Position numbers and translations under genes: made by a program
Shown here: positions 1 to 11,830 of the stretch, piece after piece
Numbering within the stretch: the stretch's first letter is position 1
How the letters are laid out: each line of letters opens with the position of its first letter
From: Dillenia suffruticosa
Taxonomy: Eukaryota; Streptophyta; Magnoliopsida; Dilleniales; Dilleniaceae
Direction of reading: 5' to 3'
Assembly (NCBI GenBank): GCA_033439265.1
Contig: JAVTVX010000004.1
Span: forward strand, 19,667,701-19,731,700
DNA length: 64,000 bases
Notes under the pieces: generated by a model
What the model was told of the DNA's origin: nothing
Seen by the model: only the letters and a program-made list of their open reading frames with translations
Database searches by the model: none

Positions 1-555
1 GAATCCGTCGCTGAAATTATTAAAATAAAATAAAAATAAAATAAAATTCTAATTAAAAAAAGATTAAATTCAGCGACGGATTTTAATCCGTCGCTAAATT
101 ACCGGATATATTTTATTTAATTATATATAAAAATTGGGATTTTCATCTAGCGACGGAAAACAAATCCGTCGCTAAATTAATTTTTAATTTAAATATTACA
201 TATTAATAAAATTAAAAAGAAAAATAAAAAAATAAAATTCTGTTTAAAAAAGATTAAATTTTGCGACGAATTTTATATCCGTGGCAAAATTTTGCCATAT
301 TTAGTGACCAACGAAAAATTTTTTGTCCCCAATTAGCGACGAATTTAGCCACGAAAATTTTTTCGTCACTAATTAGCGACGAATTTTGCTACGAATGATA
401 TGTCCGTTGCTAATTTAGCCACGACTTCCTTTTCGTTGTAAATTTTGTGGCAAATTAGCGACGAAAAACTTCTTCGTCGCTAAATCCATCGCAAAATAGC
501 GACAAATTTTTTCCATCGCGAAAATCCGTGACTAAAACCGTGTTTTTTTGTAGTG
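1..555. mobile_element. CACTA (En/Spm-type) transposon, right terminal region
   Basis: The segment is packed with short direct and inverted copies of a GCGACGGATTT / AAATCCGTCGCTAA motif, the subterminal repeat pattern of plant CACTA elements. It ends at 551-555 with TAGTG, preceded by a T run, so the reverse complement begins CACTACAAAAAAACACGG, a standard CACTA terminus. The other end and any transposase gene lie left of the window. The element interrupts the 5' LTR of the Copia element that starts at 556, so it is younger than that element. The superfamily is well supported by terminus plus subterminal repeats; autonomy cannot be judged. Confidence 0.85.
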
Positions 556-928
556 AAAATTTCTCTTTCTCTATCTTTGTAATATTGAGATAACCTCTCT
601 TTCTCACTCAATAGAAGAAGTTCTCTCCATTCTTCAATTTTATTTTCTGGATAAATATTTCTCATCTTTCTCTTTTTTATCCGGTTATATTCTTATTTCT
701 TTTCGTTCATATTTAAATTTGTATTCTAAACTTTTGTAAAACTCATTATCTAGTATGCGATAACATAGCATGTTTAAGAAAGTTCTGTCTAGTGATAAAT
801 AGTTGTCCAAGGAAAGAGATACTTAAACGAGAACAGACGAGCTCCATCTCTTTCCTAAGAACTTTCCTGATGCTCTCTACTACAGAACGGTTTGGGTTGA
901 ACTTAAATAAGGTTTACAAATTTCTACA
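556..928 (+). repeat. Copia 1 5' LTR, left-truncated
   Basis: It aligns with the 3' LTR from about 5234 to 5676 and ends in TTTCTACA directly before the primer-binding site. It holds one copy of a segment (about 833-910) that is doubled in the 3' LTR. The left end is the CACTA junction. Confidence 0.9.
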
Positions 929-940
929 TGGTATCAGAGC
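929..940 (+). promoter_or_regulatory. Primer-binding site for initiator Met tRNA (Copia 1)
   Basis: TGGTATCAGAGC directly follows the LTR. This is the canonical plant retrotransposon minus-strand primer site complementary to the 3' end of initiator methionine tRNA. Confidence 0.93.
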
Positions 941-1029
941 AGAATTCTATTATGACAAATCCTCCGTCCTGCTTTACTTCATTTTAAACCCAACTTTTTT
1001 CTTCCATAATCCTAACCTCCACAAATTAT

Positions 1030-1760
1030 TTTCAATGGGTAGGGCACATAAAAAAATCACTCAATACTCTAAAACTTTTGAAATTTATAACGTGTAAATC
1101 TCTTGATATCACCGACCCTGCATATAAAGAATGGAAAGCAAGAGATGATCAAGTGTCCATTCTCCTCTCTAGTACTATGGATCAAACTTATAAAAATATG
1201 GTGTCATCTTATCCAAACTCTAAATCTCTATAAGATCAAATGTACGATCTATATGCGTAAGAATCTAATGTGGGAAAAATTTTTTAAATCAAGCAAACAA
1301 TTGTCAATACTCAGAAGGAGGAGAAAATTCTATTCCAACTATTTGGAGAATATGAAGATCTATGGAATAAATTGGAGATGCTAAGACCTCACACATGTGA
1401 TCCAAAAATATTGCTGAAACGGAAAGATGAAGATAAGTCTTTCGGTCTTCTTGTCTCCCTTGGCGAACACTTCACAAATGTTCGCCAAGAAATCCTTCGG
1501 ATGAAATACTTCCCTTTATATCAAGAAATCTGATTCTTAATTCAGAAGGCTAATGCTAGCATACGACTTGAGGAGACTTCACAATCAAAAGTTGAAATCC
1601 ATGGATTTAAAGTTGAGTAACAAGTCTCTATTCCTATATCAGAACAACCCACTGCCAAGAAAGTCTATCAGCCTCCTCACAAGAAAAGATACTCACATTG
1701 CAAGAGGCTAAACCATGCCAAGGAGAAATGTTGACTTCTTCATCCCCATCTCAAACCAGA
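1030..1760 (+). pseudogene. Copia 1 gag relic
   Basis: Conceptual translation across frames gives a gag-type stretch (AYKEWKARDDQVSILLSS, then MDQTYKNMVSSYPNSKSL) and, near 1690-1735, a zinc-knuckle remnant RYSHCKRLNHAKEKC. The first cysteine of the CCHC knuckle is replaced by tyrosine (TAC), and a stop follows the last cysteine. Several in-frame stops and frameshifts break the reading frame. In an intact element this protein would form the particle and package RNA. Confidence 0.75.
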
Positions 1761-1899
1761 GCATCCCAAAAAGAAAGAACAAGGAGCACTAAAAGTAGCA
1801 CAGAATGTGGCATTAGAAACGGTTCTTGAAGGCATCACCAAACTACTAAAAAAATTGTCAATAATTCTGGTAACTCCTCGAACTCCACTTATCATTCTG

Positions 1900-2010
1900 A
1901 AAATTGGTTAATAGATTCGAGATATGACTATCATATGGTTAAGGACAAAGAAAAGATAAAACGTTTTAAACCACCCCTTCTCAATCATAAAATAGTCAAA
2001 ATAGCTAATG
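1900..2010 (+). pseudogene. Copia 1 aspartic protease remnant
   Basis: The peptide NWLIDSRYDYHMVKDK aligns with the Copia protease signature W.LDSGA..HM. The catalytic D-S-G is now D-S-R, so the active-site glycine is lost. The downstream frame is soon broken, including by an A-rich run near 2060. Identification rests on this motif and its place between gag and integrase. Confidence 0.6.
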
Positions 2011-2191
2011 GATAAAATTTGAAAGTTAAAAAACTTGGAAAAGTTGAATTTTTTGGGAAAAAAAAAAAAACTCAGATACCATATATGTTCCTAAATTTAC
2101 CTCCAATCTTGTGTCAATTAATAAGATAAATAAGGACCAAAATTGTAAGGATATTTTTTATCCTGATTCTATTGTTTTTTAGGATCTCAAG

Positions 2192-3251
2192 TTGAACCAA
2201 GTGATTGGTAGGGGATCGAGAAGGAATAATTTATATTTTTTGGATCAAGGCAACCAAGCTCTTATAGCATGTGAAGAAGATAATCAGCTAGGACATGCTA
2301 GATTAGATCACCCAAATGACCAAACCTTAAAAATACTTTTTCTTACAAAATTTTGTAAAAATGATCATTGTGAAGCGTGTGTATTTGGGAAACAAACCCG
2401 AGTATTTTATCCAATTTCGAAAACCATTTATAAAAATGTCTTTGATTTTGTGCATTCAGATATATGGACATCCCCTTTTGAATCTATAAGAGATTTCAAA
2501 TATTTTATATCTTTTATAGATCGTAAATTTAGATACACGTGTGTATACATGCTTCACACTAAAGCATAAGCTTTTGAAACATTTAAAAACTTTAACAACT
2601 TTATCTTGAAATAATATGACACTTATATTAAAACACTAAGAATTGATAATGGAGGTGAATACATGAGTAATGAATTCAAAGTATATCTAGAAAATAAAGG
2701 AATTATTCATTAAATATCTTGTTTTTATACTCCAAAACAAAATAGAGTAGCCAAAAGAAAGAATAGGCACTTACTAGAAATAGCAAGAACCATGATGTTT
2801 TTTGCAAATATGCCTAAGATATTTTGGAATGATGATATTTTGGAATGATACAATTAGTACAGCTGCACATGTAATTAATCGACTTCCTACAAAAATTCTC
2901 AAAGGAAAATCTCCTTTAGAGATACTTAGAAAAGAAAAACCATCCTTATCTGATCTTAAAATATTTGATTGCACATACTATGCTCATATTCCTCCTTAAA
3001 TGAAAGATAAATTAGAAAGAAAGAAAAAACGTTGTGTTTTTATAGGCTATGCATCTTTTCAAAAGGGATATTTATGTTATGATCCCGAAACTAGTAAAAT
3101 CCATACATCTAAAGATGTAATTTTTTTGAAAGATAAATTCTATTTTAAAGAATATAACAAAAATAAATATTTCATAAAAAGAGACTTACAAATCCTTTTT
3201 TGGGAATCTCCGAGAATTGAAAATAAATCTCCTCAGGAAATAATTCTATAA
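2192..3251 (+). pseudogene. Copia 1 integrase relic
   Basis: Near 2280-2400 the pre-integrase zinc-binding H..H..C..C pattern is visible (LGHARLDHP, NDHCEACVFGKQTR). The first catalytic Asp lies in HSDIWTSP and the second in a DNGGEY motif near 2647-2660. The catalytic Glu position (usually VAERKNR) reads VAKRKNR near 2740, a Glu-to-Lys change. Stops fall after TKA (near 2567) and within the core, and the C-terminal part (LPTKILKGKSPLEIL, then RCVFIGYA) continues in other frames to 3251. This is an inactive integrase. Confidence 0.88.
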
Positions 3252-3599
3252 CAAAATATAAAACAAAGGGGAAAAGAACATATTTTAGAAAAAGAGGAGA
3301 CAAATTAGCAAGGGGAAGAACAAGTTAATGAAGAAAATGAGAAAATCCTTATGGAATCATGCTCACTACTTCCTCTACTTAGAAGATCAACTAGGTTAAG
3401 ACGTCCTTCAGAATGGTTAAATAAGGAAGTTTATTATAACTCCAAGGTTACATCTCATCTTATCTTTGATTTTTATACAACTAATAATGTTTCTTATAGT
3501 CATCAAGGGTTCTTGAATGACATTGACTAAGTGCAGGAACCTTTAAGTTATGAAAAAGTTAATACTCATCAAGGATGGAGGAAGGCTATGAAATAAGAA

Positions 3600-4473
3600 T
3601 TGGATTCTCTTACCAAGAATCAAACTTGGGAGATCACTACATTTCCTAAAGGAAAGAAAGCCGTAGGGTGTAAGTGGGTTTACATGATCAAACATAAAAG
3701 TGATGGAACAATTGACCACCTCAAAGCAAGACTTGTAGCCAAAGGTTTTACTCAGACATATGGAGAAGACTACACTAAAACTTTTGCTCCGATTGCCAAA
3801 ATGACCACAGTCCTAGTTTTATTGTCCCTTGCAACAAACTGGAGTTGTCCAATATTTCAAATGGATATAAAAAATGCATTCTTGCAAGGAGAATTGGAGG
3901 AGAAAATTTACTTGCGACTTCCTCAAAGACTAAAGGCAAAGATGGACAAGTATGCAAGCTCAATAAGGCCATCTATGGTTTGAAACAATCTCCCAAGCTT
4001 GGAATGCTAAACTTAGCACTGCTCTTCTCAGTTCTGATTTCTCTAAATACAACAGTGACTCCTCTTTATTTATAAAATTTTTTAATGAAAATGTCACGGT
4101 TGTACTTATCTGTGTCGATGACATAATCATAACGGAGAATGATATAAAGCAAATAGATCAAGTTAAAAATTTTCTTAAGTCTAAATTTGAAATTAACGAT
4201 TTAGGAAAACTAAGATATTTTATAGGTATAAAACTTGCCTACTCCTCTAAGAGACTTGTTCTATCCCAAAGAAAATATACGTTTGATCTTTTGCAGAAAA
4301 CAGGTAAAATGAGAACTAAACTAGGTTGTAGCCTAGTCTCAACCTATGAAGAAGGAAAAGATAATGATCAATACTTTACCGACATTTTAAGATACCAGAG
4401 ACTCGTTGGGAAGCTCATTTACTTGATGATCACCAGGCCGGATATAGCATATGTAGTTAGGCGAATCAGTTAG
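3600..4473 (+). pseudogene. Copia 1 reverse transcriptase relic
   Basis: The Copia RT (RVT_2) signatures appear in order: NQTWEI, GCKWVYMIKHKSDGTID, KARLVAKGFTQTYGEDY, the first catalytic Asp in QMDIKNAFLQGELEE, a frameshift near 3950-4080, CVDDIIIT at about 4115-4135, and ITRPDIAYVVRRIS near 4430-4470. The YVDD box is changed to CVDD, though both aspartates remain. Frameshifts and stops make it non-functional. Confidence 0.92.
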
Positions 4474-4599
4474 CATATGCACAATCCAAAAATGGGACAT
4501 TGGAGAGCAACTGAAAGGATCTTGAGGTACCTAAAGGGCTCTCTGGGTGTGGAATATGAATGAAGTGCAATCAAAGTTATGAAATTATTGAATATTGTG

Positions 4600-5062
4600 A
4601 TGTGGATTGAGCCGGAGATTTTCAAGATAGAAAGTCTACAACATGCTTTTGCATGTTCGTGGGAGGTAAGCTAGTGTCTTGGAGAAGCAAGAAACAGTCA
4701 GTAGTTTCAACATCTAGTACAGAAACGGAATATAAAACTATGGCAGCATCAACAAGTGAGATTATATGGTTTAAAACTCTAGTTAAAGACTAGGGGTTCA
4801 AGGTCACAATACCAATTCAGCTTTTTTTTTATAACCAATTGGCTATTCACATTGCATCAAATCTAGTGTTTCATGAGCAGACCAATCATATTGAGGTGGA
4901 TTGTCATTTTATATGGCAAAAGATTGAAGACAAGACCATAATCAACCTTCACGTAAAGATTATTAACCAATTTGCTGATATTTTCACCAAGAGAACTACA
5001 GCTAGTCACATGAATAATATCCTCAGCAAGTTAGGCTCCATCGACATATATTCACCAAACTT
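4600..5062 (+). pseudogene. Copia 1 RNase H relic
   Basis: The Copia RNase H pattern is visible: GDFQDRKSTT near 4615, KLVSWRSKKQSVVSTSS near 4672, TETEYKTMAASTSEIIW near 4720 and HIEVDCHFI near 4890, ending with FADIFTK. A stop after LVKD (near 4790) splits the frame. It is followed directly by the polypurine tract. Confidence 0.88.
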
Positions 5063-5063
5063 G

Positions 5064-5071
5064 AAGGGGAG
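5064..5071 (+). promoter_or_regulatory. Polypurine tract of Copia 1
   Basis: AAGGGGAG lies immediately upstream of the 3' LTR start (TGTTGAAATAG), the usual plus-strand primer position. Confidence 0.85.
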
Positions 5072-5676
5072 TGTTGAAATAGCCCAAATGAGCCATGATC
5101 CCCGACGGCTACAGTTGTAGCCGTTAGGTCTTCATTTATTTATTTTTTATTATTTCGTCTTCTTCCCTCATCTTCGATAAATAGGAACATTTTCTTCTCT
5201 TGTAAACATAACTTGGAAAACAATCTTTCATCCAAAATTTTTCTCTTTCTCTATCTTTGTAATATAGAAATAATCTCTCTTTCTCACTCAATAGAAGAAG
5301 TCTCTCCATTCTTCAATTTGTTTTCTTAATAAATATTTTTCATCTTTCTCTCTTTTATCTGGTTACATTCTTATTTCTTTTTGTCCATATTTAAATTTAT
5401 ACTCTAAACTTTTCTAAAGTTCATTCTCTAATATGCAATGACATAACATGTTTAGAAAAATTCTATCTAGTGACAAATACTTGTCCAAGGAAAAAGGTAC
5501 TTAAACGAGAACATACGAACTCCACCTTTTTTCTGGGAACTTTTCTGGTACTCCATACTACAGAACGGTCTAGGTTGAATTTAGACGAGCTTCACCTCTT
5601 TTTTGGGAACTTTCTTAGTACTCCCTGTTACAGAACGGTCTGAGTTAAACTTAAATGAGGTTTACAAATTTTTACA
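5072..5676 (+). repeat. Copia 1 3' LTR (605 bp)
   Basis: It runs from TGTTGAAATAG to TTTTTACA, with TG...CA termini. From 5234 it matches the truncated 5' LTR. It has an extra tandem copy of a roughly 65-bp segment ending in CTACAGAACGG (about 5519-5585 and 5586-5650) that the 5' LTR lacks. The likely right target-site copy is CTTAC at 5677-5681; its partner is outside the window. Confidence 0.88.
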
Positions 5677-6724
5677 CTTACCATCTCCCTTAAAACACCC
5701 TTCTCAATCTCTCTTTGTTTTAGGTAAGTTCTAGTGCTAAGACTATTAAGGAAACTTAGAGATAAAAGAGAAAAGTCGATTCCCTCATCGGTGAGACAGA
5801 CACAAAATTTGGCCACGGGCCATCTAGTCTGGTAAGTCTGCCGGCCCATCGTCTAGAATTTTGAAAATGTTCCAAGCCTAGTTAGTATTAATCAATACAC
5901 TGCACTCTTTAAGCATGTCTTAGTACTAAAGTATGTAGTTCACCATGAGTAGCCGGGTATTTGTTTAAACCCTAGACTTTTGTCCAAAAACTAAACTCTG
6001 CTTTAGTATTCACTAAAAAAAAATCTAATTTATTGACATAAAAAGGACGTAACTATCAATAATTTTTCTTGTAATTGATGTAAAAAGAGATTTCTGAATT
6101 CAACAATTTAATTATCAAGCAATAAGAATCTATGAAAAAAGGTGCATGGAGCAAAAACATTCAGCTAGGAAAAGAAGTGGCGCAACTTGCACGGTCGCAA
6201 TGTAATGGTTTGTAGTTTTTACACCAAGTCTAACAAGCCAAGCCTTATCTACAAAGTTTTCCACAATTAGTCTATTTAGAATTAACTCTTTGTAATGGTG
6301 ACCTTATTTTATTGCAAAGTGTGTTTGACTACCTTTTGTTTTTGAATGTATTTTGTCTTAGATAATTTTAGAGTGTTGAGGGGAGCTTATAAAAATTTAA
6401 GAAAAAAATATGATCAGACTTATAACTTATTCTAATAGTACGCAAATTTTATGAATAATAAAAAATGCTTATCTTTAAAAAAGACTCATATGGCGATGCA
6501 GACATTTCAATATTTTCTCCTTCAAGGCGTATAATTGCTCAAAAAGAACTATATTTGGCAAGAATCCGTAATATGTCTAACAAACTGATTTTTGACCTTT
6601 GGACTAGATTTTTAAAAGTTACATTACCCGTAAATTGTACTCAATCTTTCTAATTAATATAACTATTGTTATTTTTGTGTATAATTGAATGTCATGTATA
6701 TGATTGTTGTTACTTATTTGCTTT
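5677..6724. repeat. Duplicated flank block, copy 5 (no gene)
   Basis: This 1-kb non-coding stretch is homologous to about 25690-26950 and 53330-54745, starting in a pyrimidine-rich segment followed by GTAAGTTCTAGTGCTAAGAC. Its right part also appears inverted at 33360-33485. No open frame in it is conserved between copies. It is the flank normally found 3' of a minus-strand WAK copy, and it is cut by Copia 1 on the left and by a CACTA element at 6725. Confidence 0.75.
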
Positions 6725-7513
6725 CATTACAAAGTTAAAATTCTATACTGATGGTAATATTTATTATCGGTAACTTTTAGTGACGGTTTTTTATATTTTA
6801 TAGAGACGATTTTGACAAAATCATGAAGAAATGTATACATTTTTTTACGGGTATAAATTATCCATTGGGAAATGTTTATCAACCGTTAGTAAAAAATTGA
6901 TGTTCAATTATGACGTTATCAGTTGTGGTAAGTAAATATGGCAGTCTTTAGAAATGATTTGAAAATATTCTCTATGTGACTTATCTTTATTGTGCTGTTA
7001 ATCAAACCATCTGCATACATTCTATATCTATACTAACACATATATTGCACAGTCATTAAAAACTATGTCCAATTCTTACGGTTATTACTTGTGGTCAATA
7101 AATATGGGACGGTTACTGGGTATTGGGACGGTTTAAAATTTTAATAATTAAAGTTATTTGCAATATGTAGTAGTAAGTTGGTGATAATTTGGGATAATAG
7201 GTGCTAAATTGCTAGTGTGATGCGTTGTGATAAATTATGATAAATTTGTGATAACTAATGGTAATATAGTTTGTATGATAATATTATTGTGGTAATGTTT
7301 GGTAAAATTGATAATATTATTATACATTATATTTATGATATCTAGTGGTAAAATTGATATAACATGTAACAAGTTTATCATAAAATAAAAGTAGTAAGAT
7401 TACGAGTAAGGTTGTAAAACAGGTGGTATAAATTGGTGATCACTTATGCTTAGTTTGTGTGTCACCAGAGTCACATGCCTATAAATGTATGGTTGTTAGT
7501 AACATGTAGTAAT

Positions 7514-7930
7514 GCATAGTAACATTGTGCATAATGATATTAACATTATAGTAACATTATTAATATATTATTATTAGTATTATTTATATAGATTATTATT
7601 GTTTCTAATAAGTTAAAAAAATTATTTTAAATGTTGTTATCTAAATTAAGGTTGATTGGTAAAATAGTTGGTAAGTGGTAAGTAATAAGTTTGGGATAAG
7701 CGATAACAAGTAGTAATACAATAATGTGGTAATATTCTAATAACAGTGCTTGCGTGCAACAGATTTCATGATAATAATGCATGGTAATATTGTGCACAAT
7801 GGTAAGAATTTTACCATTATAGTAATATTATTAATATATTATTATTAGAATTATTAATATTGATTATTTTTGTTTCTAATAAGTTAAAAAAAATTATTTT
7901 GAATGTTGTTATCTAATTTTGGGTGGGTTG
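7514..7930. repeat. Internal direct duplication (period about 265 bp) within the CACTA element
   Basis: Sequence beginning GCATAGTAACATTGTGCA at 7514 recurs at 7779 as GCATGGTAATATTGTGCA. Both are followed by a TTATTAATATATTATTATTAG stretch split by small indels and by GTTTCTAATAAGTTAAAA. Confidence 0.7.
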
Positions 7931-8575
7931 GTATAATAGGTGGTAAGTAGTAATTAGGTAGTAAATGATAACTAAGCGGTAAATAGTAACTAGGTGATAA
8001 GTAGTAATTTTACAATAACTAGTGGTAATACAGTAGTGTAGTAACCTCATGATAATAGTGCTCCGGGTACAACAGATTTCATAATTTATTTATTTTTTGT
8101 TTATACTTCAACATTGCTAATGCATTAATAATTTAAAAAACTAGATAAATAAATTTAAATTATAATATATTAATAATTTAAAAAATCTATATATTTAATC
8201 TCAAATTTTTATCTGTTCAAAATATATGCAATTAATAACTAATAATTAATTCATTTAATCAACAAAACATAATTCAAATAAATAATAGATTGTTTGAATA
8301 TATCAAGTTAATTTAAACAAAAAGAATAGAAAAAAAAATAGTAAAAAAATAAACCCAAAAGTGAAGGAAAAAAATAGAGATGAGAGTGAGATAAGGAAAA
8401 AAAAAAGTGAGAGTAAGATAGGAAAAAAAAAGAGAGACTGAGATAGAGAGGAAAGAAGAAAAAAAATATATTGTGAGACAGTGGTTAATACAACTTATGT
8501 TGGTGGTTGAAGTTGCAGGTTCAAAACTGTGTGTTAGCATTTTGCTAGCATTTTTTGCCAAAAAAAAATAAGGCA

Positions 8576-9085
8576 TGCGCCATGCGCAGTGCATGGCTGC
8601 GCGGCTGGGCCGCGCGCATCACCTTGTGCTGGGTGCGGGAAGGCATGGACCATGAGTGGTACATGCCTGCACGGATGCACCATGCGCGGTGCATGCCCGT
8701 GCGGCTCAACCCCCCATGCGTGGGGCGCAGGCATGCCCGCACGCACTGTGCTTGTTCTGGGCGCGGGAAGGTATGCGCCATGCGCGGTCCCGCACGCACC
8801 ATGCTTGTGTTGGGCTCCAGCAATCCCACGCAGTGCGACCTCACATGCTGCCGCACGGTGGAACCGCACGAACCAAGCATGCGCGGGGCGTGGGCGCACT
8901 TGCACCATGTGGCATGCGCAGCGCATCCCCGCACGGCTCTACCGCGCACACCACCAGGCGCAATGCACATGGGGGTTCCACGGGCGTCGTATGCGCACGT
9001 GGCATGTGCGGTTCCACCGCGTTGCCCACGCGGCACGGGCGCTAGCAAGCGATGCACGCATGCCCTGCGGTTAGCACGGTCCGCA
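8576..9085. repeat. GC-rich island of degenerate GCATGC-type repeats
   Basis: About 510 bp of very GC-rich DNA sits abruptly inside AT-rich sequence. It consists of degenerate repeats of palindromic words such as GCATGC, CATGCGC and CCATGCGCGG. For example, GGGTGCGGGAAGGCATG near 8630 recurs as GGGCGCGGGAAGGTATG near 8757, and CCCGCACGCAC recurs at about 60-bp spacing. Long overlapping open frames on both strands here are a consequence of base composition and palindromy, not evidence of genes. Confidence 0.75.
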
Positions 9086-11189
9086 TGCCTTGAGTACCAT
9101 ATTATTAATTTAAATTATTAATATTATTATTAATTTAAATTTTTAATATTATTAATTTAAATAATATAATGATAAGAAATTGTTAATTTAAATTATTTCA
9201 TGTCCAATTTCATGAATTACTTAAAATTGCAAAAAAAAAAAAAATACATTTTGCTTATAGCTAATCTTATACCGTGCATCCTATCTCACACAAAAATTAG
9301 GTTTTTTTATTAGCTTTTGAGGTTTTAATTATGTTTTGATGATAAAAATTTAAATGAATACTACCGTTGCAAACAAGGTAATAAGTCTATGTATGAAATG
9401 TAGTAACAATAAGATAACAAGATAATAATTCATTGGAATAATTTAAATAAATAACACAATTGGTAAATATATGGGAATGACACGTCACGGATATTAAGGT
9501 ATTAAGTAAGTATGAAAAAATACAAGAAATTAAAAATAACACGAGCATGTAATGAAAAAAGAGGCGGGAAAAGACTAAACTTCAGAAAAATGTGAAAAAA
9601 AGTGTGAAATGAAAAAGTGTGCTAAAGCGATTTTGAAAATTTGTTAATTTGTTTATGAAAATGACAGTTAAATGATTAATTGGTGATGCGAAAAATTTAC
9701 AAAAAATTTGGGATTGGTTCGTGTCATGGCATTGCTTTTGAGATTGCATGATTGTCCAATAATATTGTAATATTAATCTTACATTACTATATAACACATT
9801 ACTTACTATATGTATTACTATAAATTAGATTATCGTAGCGAAACATTGTAATTCACCATTCAACCATTAAATTTCGCATTATCCATATTAATTTGAATAA
9901 TATAATTATCATCTAATTAATTATCTAATAATTTAAATAATGTTGATCAATATTATATTATAGGATTATTAATAATTTTAAATAATATTACAGTTGAGGT
10001 AAGGTTGGAAGTGGTACATGTGTGAAAATTATGTATGTGGAAGTTGTATGGAATGTGAAAATGTGAGAGTTTGAATTCTTTATTTATTCACCTTTGTGAT
10101 TCTTTGTGATTATAAATAGAGATGAGATCTTAGTACTATCTAGATAAAAACCCTGCAATACAACAACAGATATAAGTGTTCTTCATTCATTATACAAAGA
10201 TGATTAATTACACTATTATCAAAATTTCAAATTATAACATTACATTATCTATATTATCTGATAATTGGTTAATGAATTTTTAAAATTATAACACTATATT
10301 ATATAAATTACTAATTTCATATCATTACATTATTTAAATTAATAATATTAATAATTTTATACTATTTAAATTAATAATATCAATAACTTGATACTCACGT
10401 GAATAATCAAATGAACATAATTAACACAACAAAGTATAGGCATGCGTTATGTAGTAAATATAATAACAGTAAGTTAATAAGTAGTAAAAATTATATAGTA
10501 AGTGATTTTTTCAACTAAAAGGCAGTGGCAGTATTGATTAAAAAATGTAAGAAATTAAGAAGCGGGTAATGAAGAATGAGGTGGGGAAAAAAAACGCAAA
10601 AGAAAAAATGGGTGGGTTTTGAAAGGTTTTAAAAATTTGTTTGGGAACATGATATATTATATAAATCATACGCGGAGAAAACTTCGCCATCAAAACTTCT
10701 CCTTCTCTCAAAAGTTCTCCTCCTCTATCTCATCTAAACCTCTCACTCACTAGCTAGTGTCCAAATGCTGGGAGTACACATAAAACCCAACTATTATCAT
10801 CACTACCATTAACTTCACTCACTCACTACTACTACCTAAATCAATCACTACCAATTCCATTCACTCACTACCATCCAGATGTTGAGAGTGCATAAAGGAT
10901 TGTGGATAAAGATGCCTTCAAATTGTGATGATGGTAACATTTTTTGTGAGTGAACATTTTTAGTTTGGAATATCTCAGAAGACATGCAATTTTTTTTTGT
11001 CTTATATGTATCTGTCATTCTACTTAGAAATCAATGTATCAATCATTCTTATGTTTACATTATTTTTGTAATTTCTTTGTTTTTAGTAATTCAAATTTAT
11101 ACCATATCAAAAAAACCGTTACTATTGATATGGATATCATATGGTAACACGTAGTAAGTAGTAACATTTTCTATATAGTAATTTTCCTA

Positions 11190-11830
11190 ACACTGACAAC
11201 AACCAACCCTAATTCTTCTCACACTTATAATAATCGACGATAAAATGAGTAATATTTCCTAACACATGTGATAACAATAATACAAGACAGTAACTGTTAC
11301 TAATACAAGTGATAACAAATGATAAATGATTGTAACTTTTTCCAAGCGCTTTTCTAACCGACGATAAAAGGCAGTAATTTTTTCAAACATTTATGATAAT
11401 CGAGAATAAAAAATAATAATATTTCCTGACACTTGTGTAACCGATAATACAAGTAGTAACTTATACTAACATATGTGGTAACCGATAATAAAAAAGTAAT
11501 TCCTAATACCTATGGTATCCACTAACACTTGTGGTAATTGATGATAAAATATAGTAACATTTTTTAATAGTTATGATAACCGACGAAAAAAGATAATAAT
11601 ATTTTCTAATATATATGGTAATCGACAACCGACGATAAATAGCAGTAACATTTCTTAACGGTTATGGTAACTAACAATAAAAGGTAGTAACATTTACTAA
11701 CACATATATTAATCGACAATAAAAAGTAGTAAATTTTACAAATAGTTTTGAAACCGACGGTAAAATATAGTAATTTTACGAATGCTTTTTTAACCGTCAG
11801 TATAAATTTAGAACATGCTCCAATGGTGAT
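11190..11830. repeat. Degenerate minisatellite near the right end of the CACTA element
   Basis: About ten diverged copies of a unit near 60 bp with consensus words GGTAACCGACGATAAA and AGTAACATTTTCTAACAC, including copies near 11270, 11350, 11400, 11470, 11580, 11630 and 11700. They lie in the subterminal zone, where CACTA elements often carry repeat arrays. Confidence 0.65.

Larger units (their letters stand above)
556..5676 (+). mobile_element. Copia LTR retrotransposon 1, decayed
   Basis: The order is 5' LTR remnant, initiator-Met primer site, gag, protease, integrase, reverse transcriptase, RNase H, polypurine tract and 3' LTR. Integrase before reverse transcriptase defines Ty1/Copia. 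The first ~162 bp of the 5' LTR are missing because the CACTA element to the left is inserted there. The coding region has many in-frame stops and frameshifts and several lost catalytic residues, so the element is dead. The 3' LTR ends in CA at 5676 inside a block repeated elsewhere in the window (near 25.7, 50.9 and 53.3 kb), which supports the boundary. Confidence 0.93.

Noticed and set aside
8534..9121. Long overlapping open frames on both strands (up to 188 codons)
   Set aside because: They lie in the GC-rich palindromic repeat, all frames are low-complexity with Cys/His/Arg/Ala bias, and no frame shows a domain or splice context.
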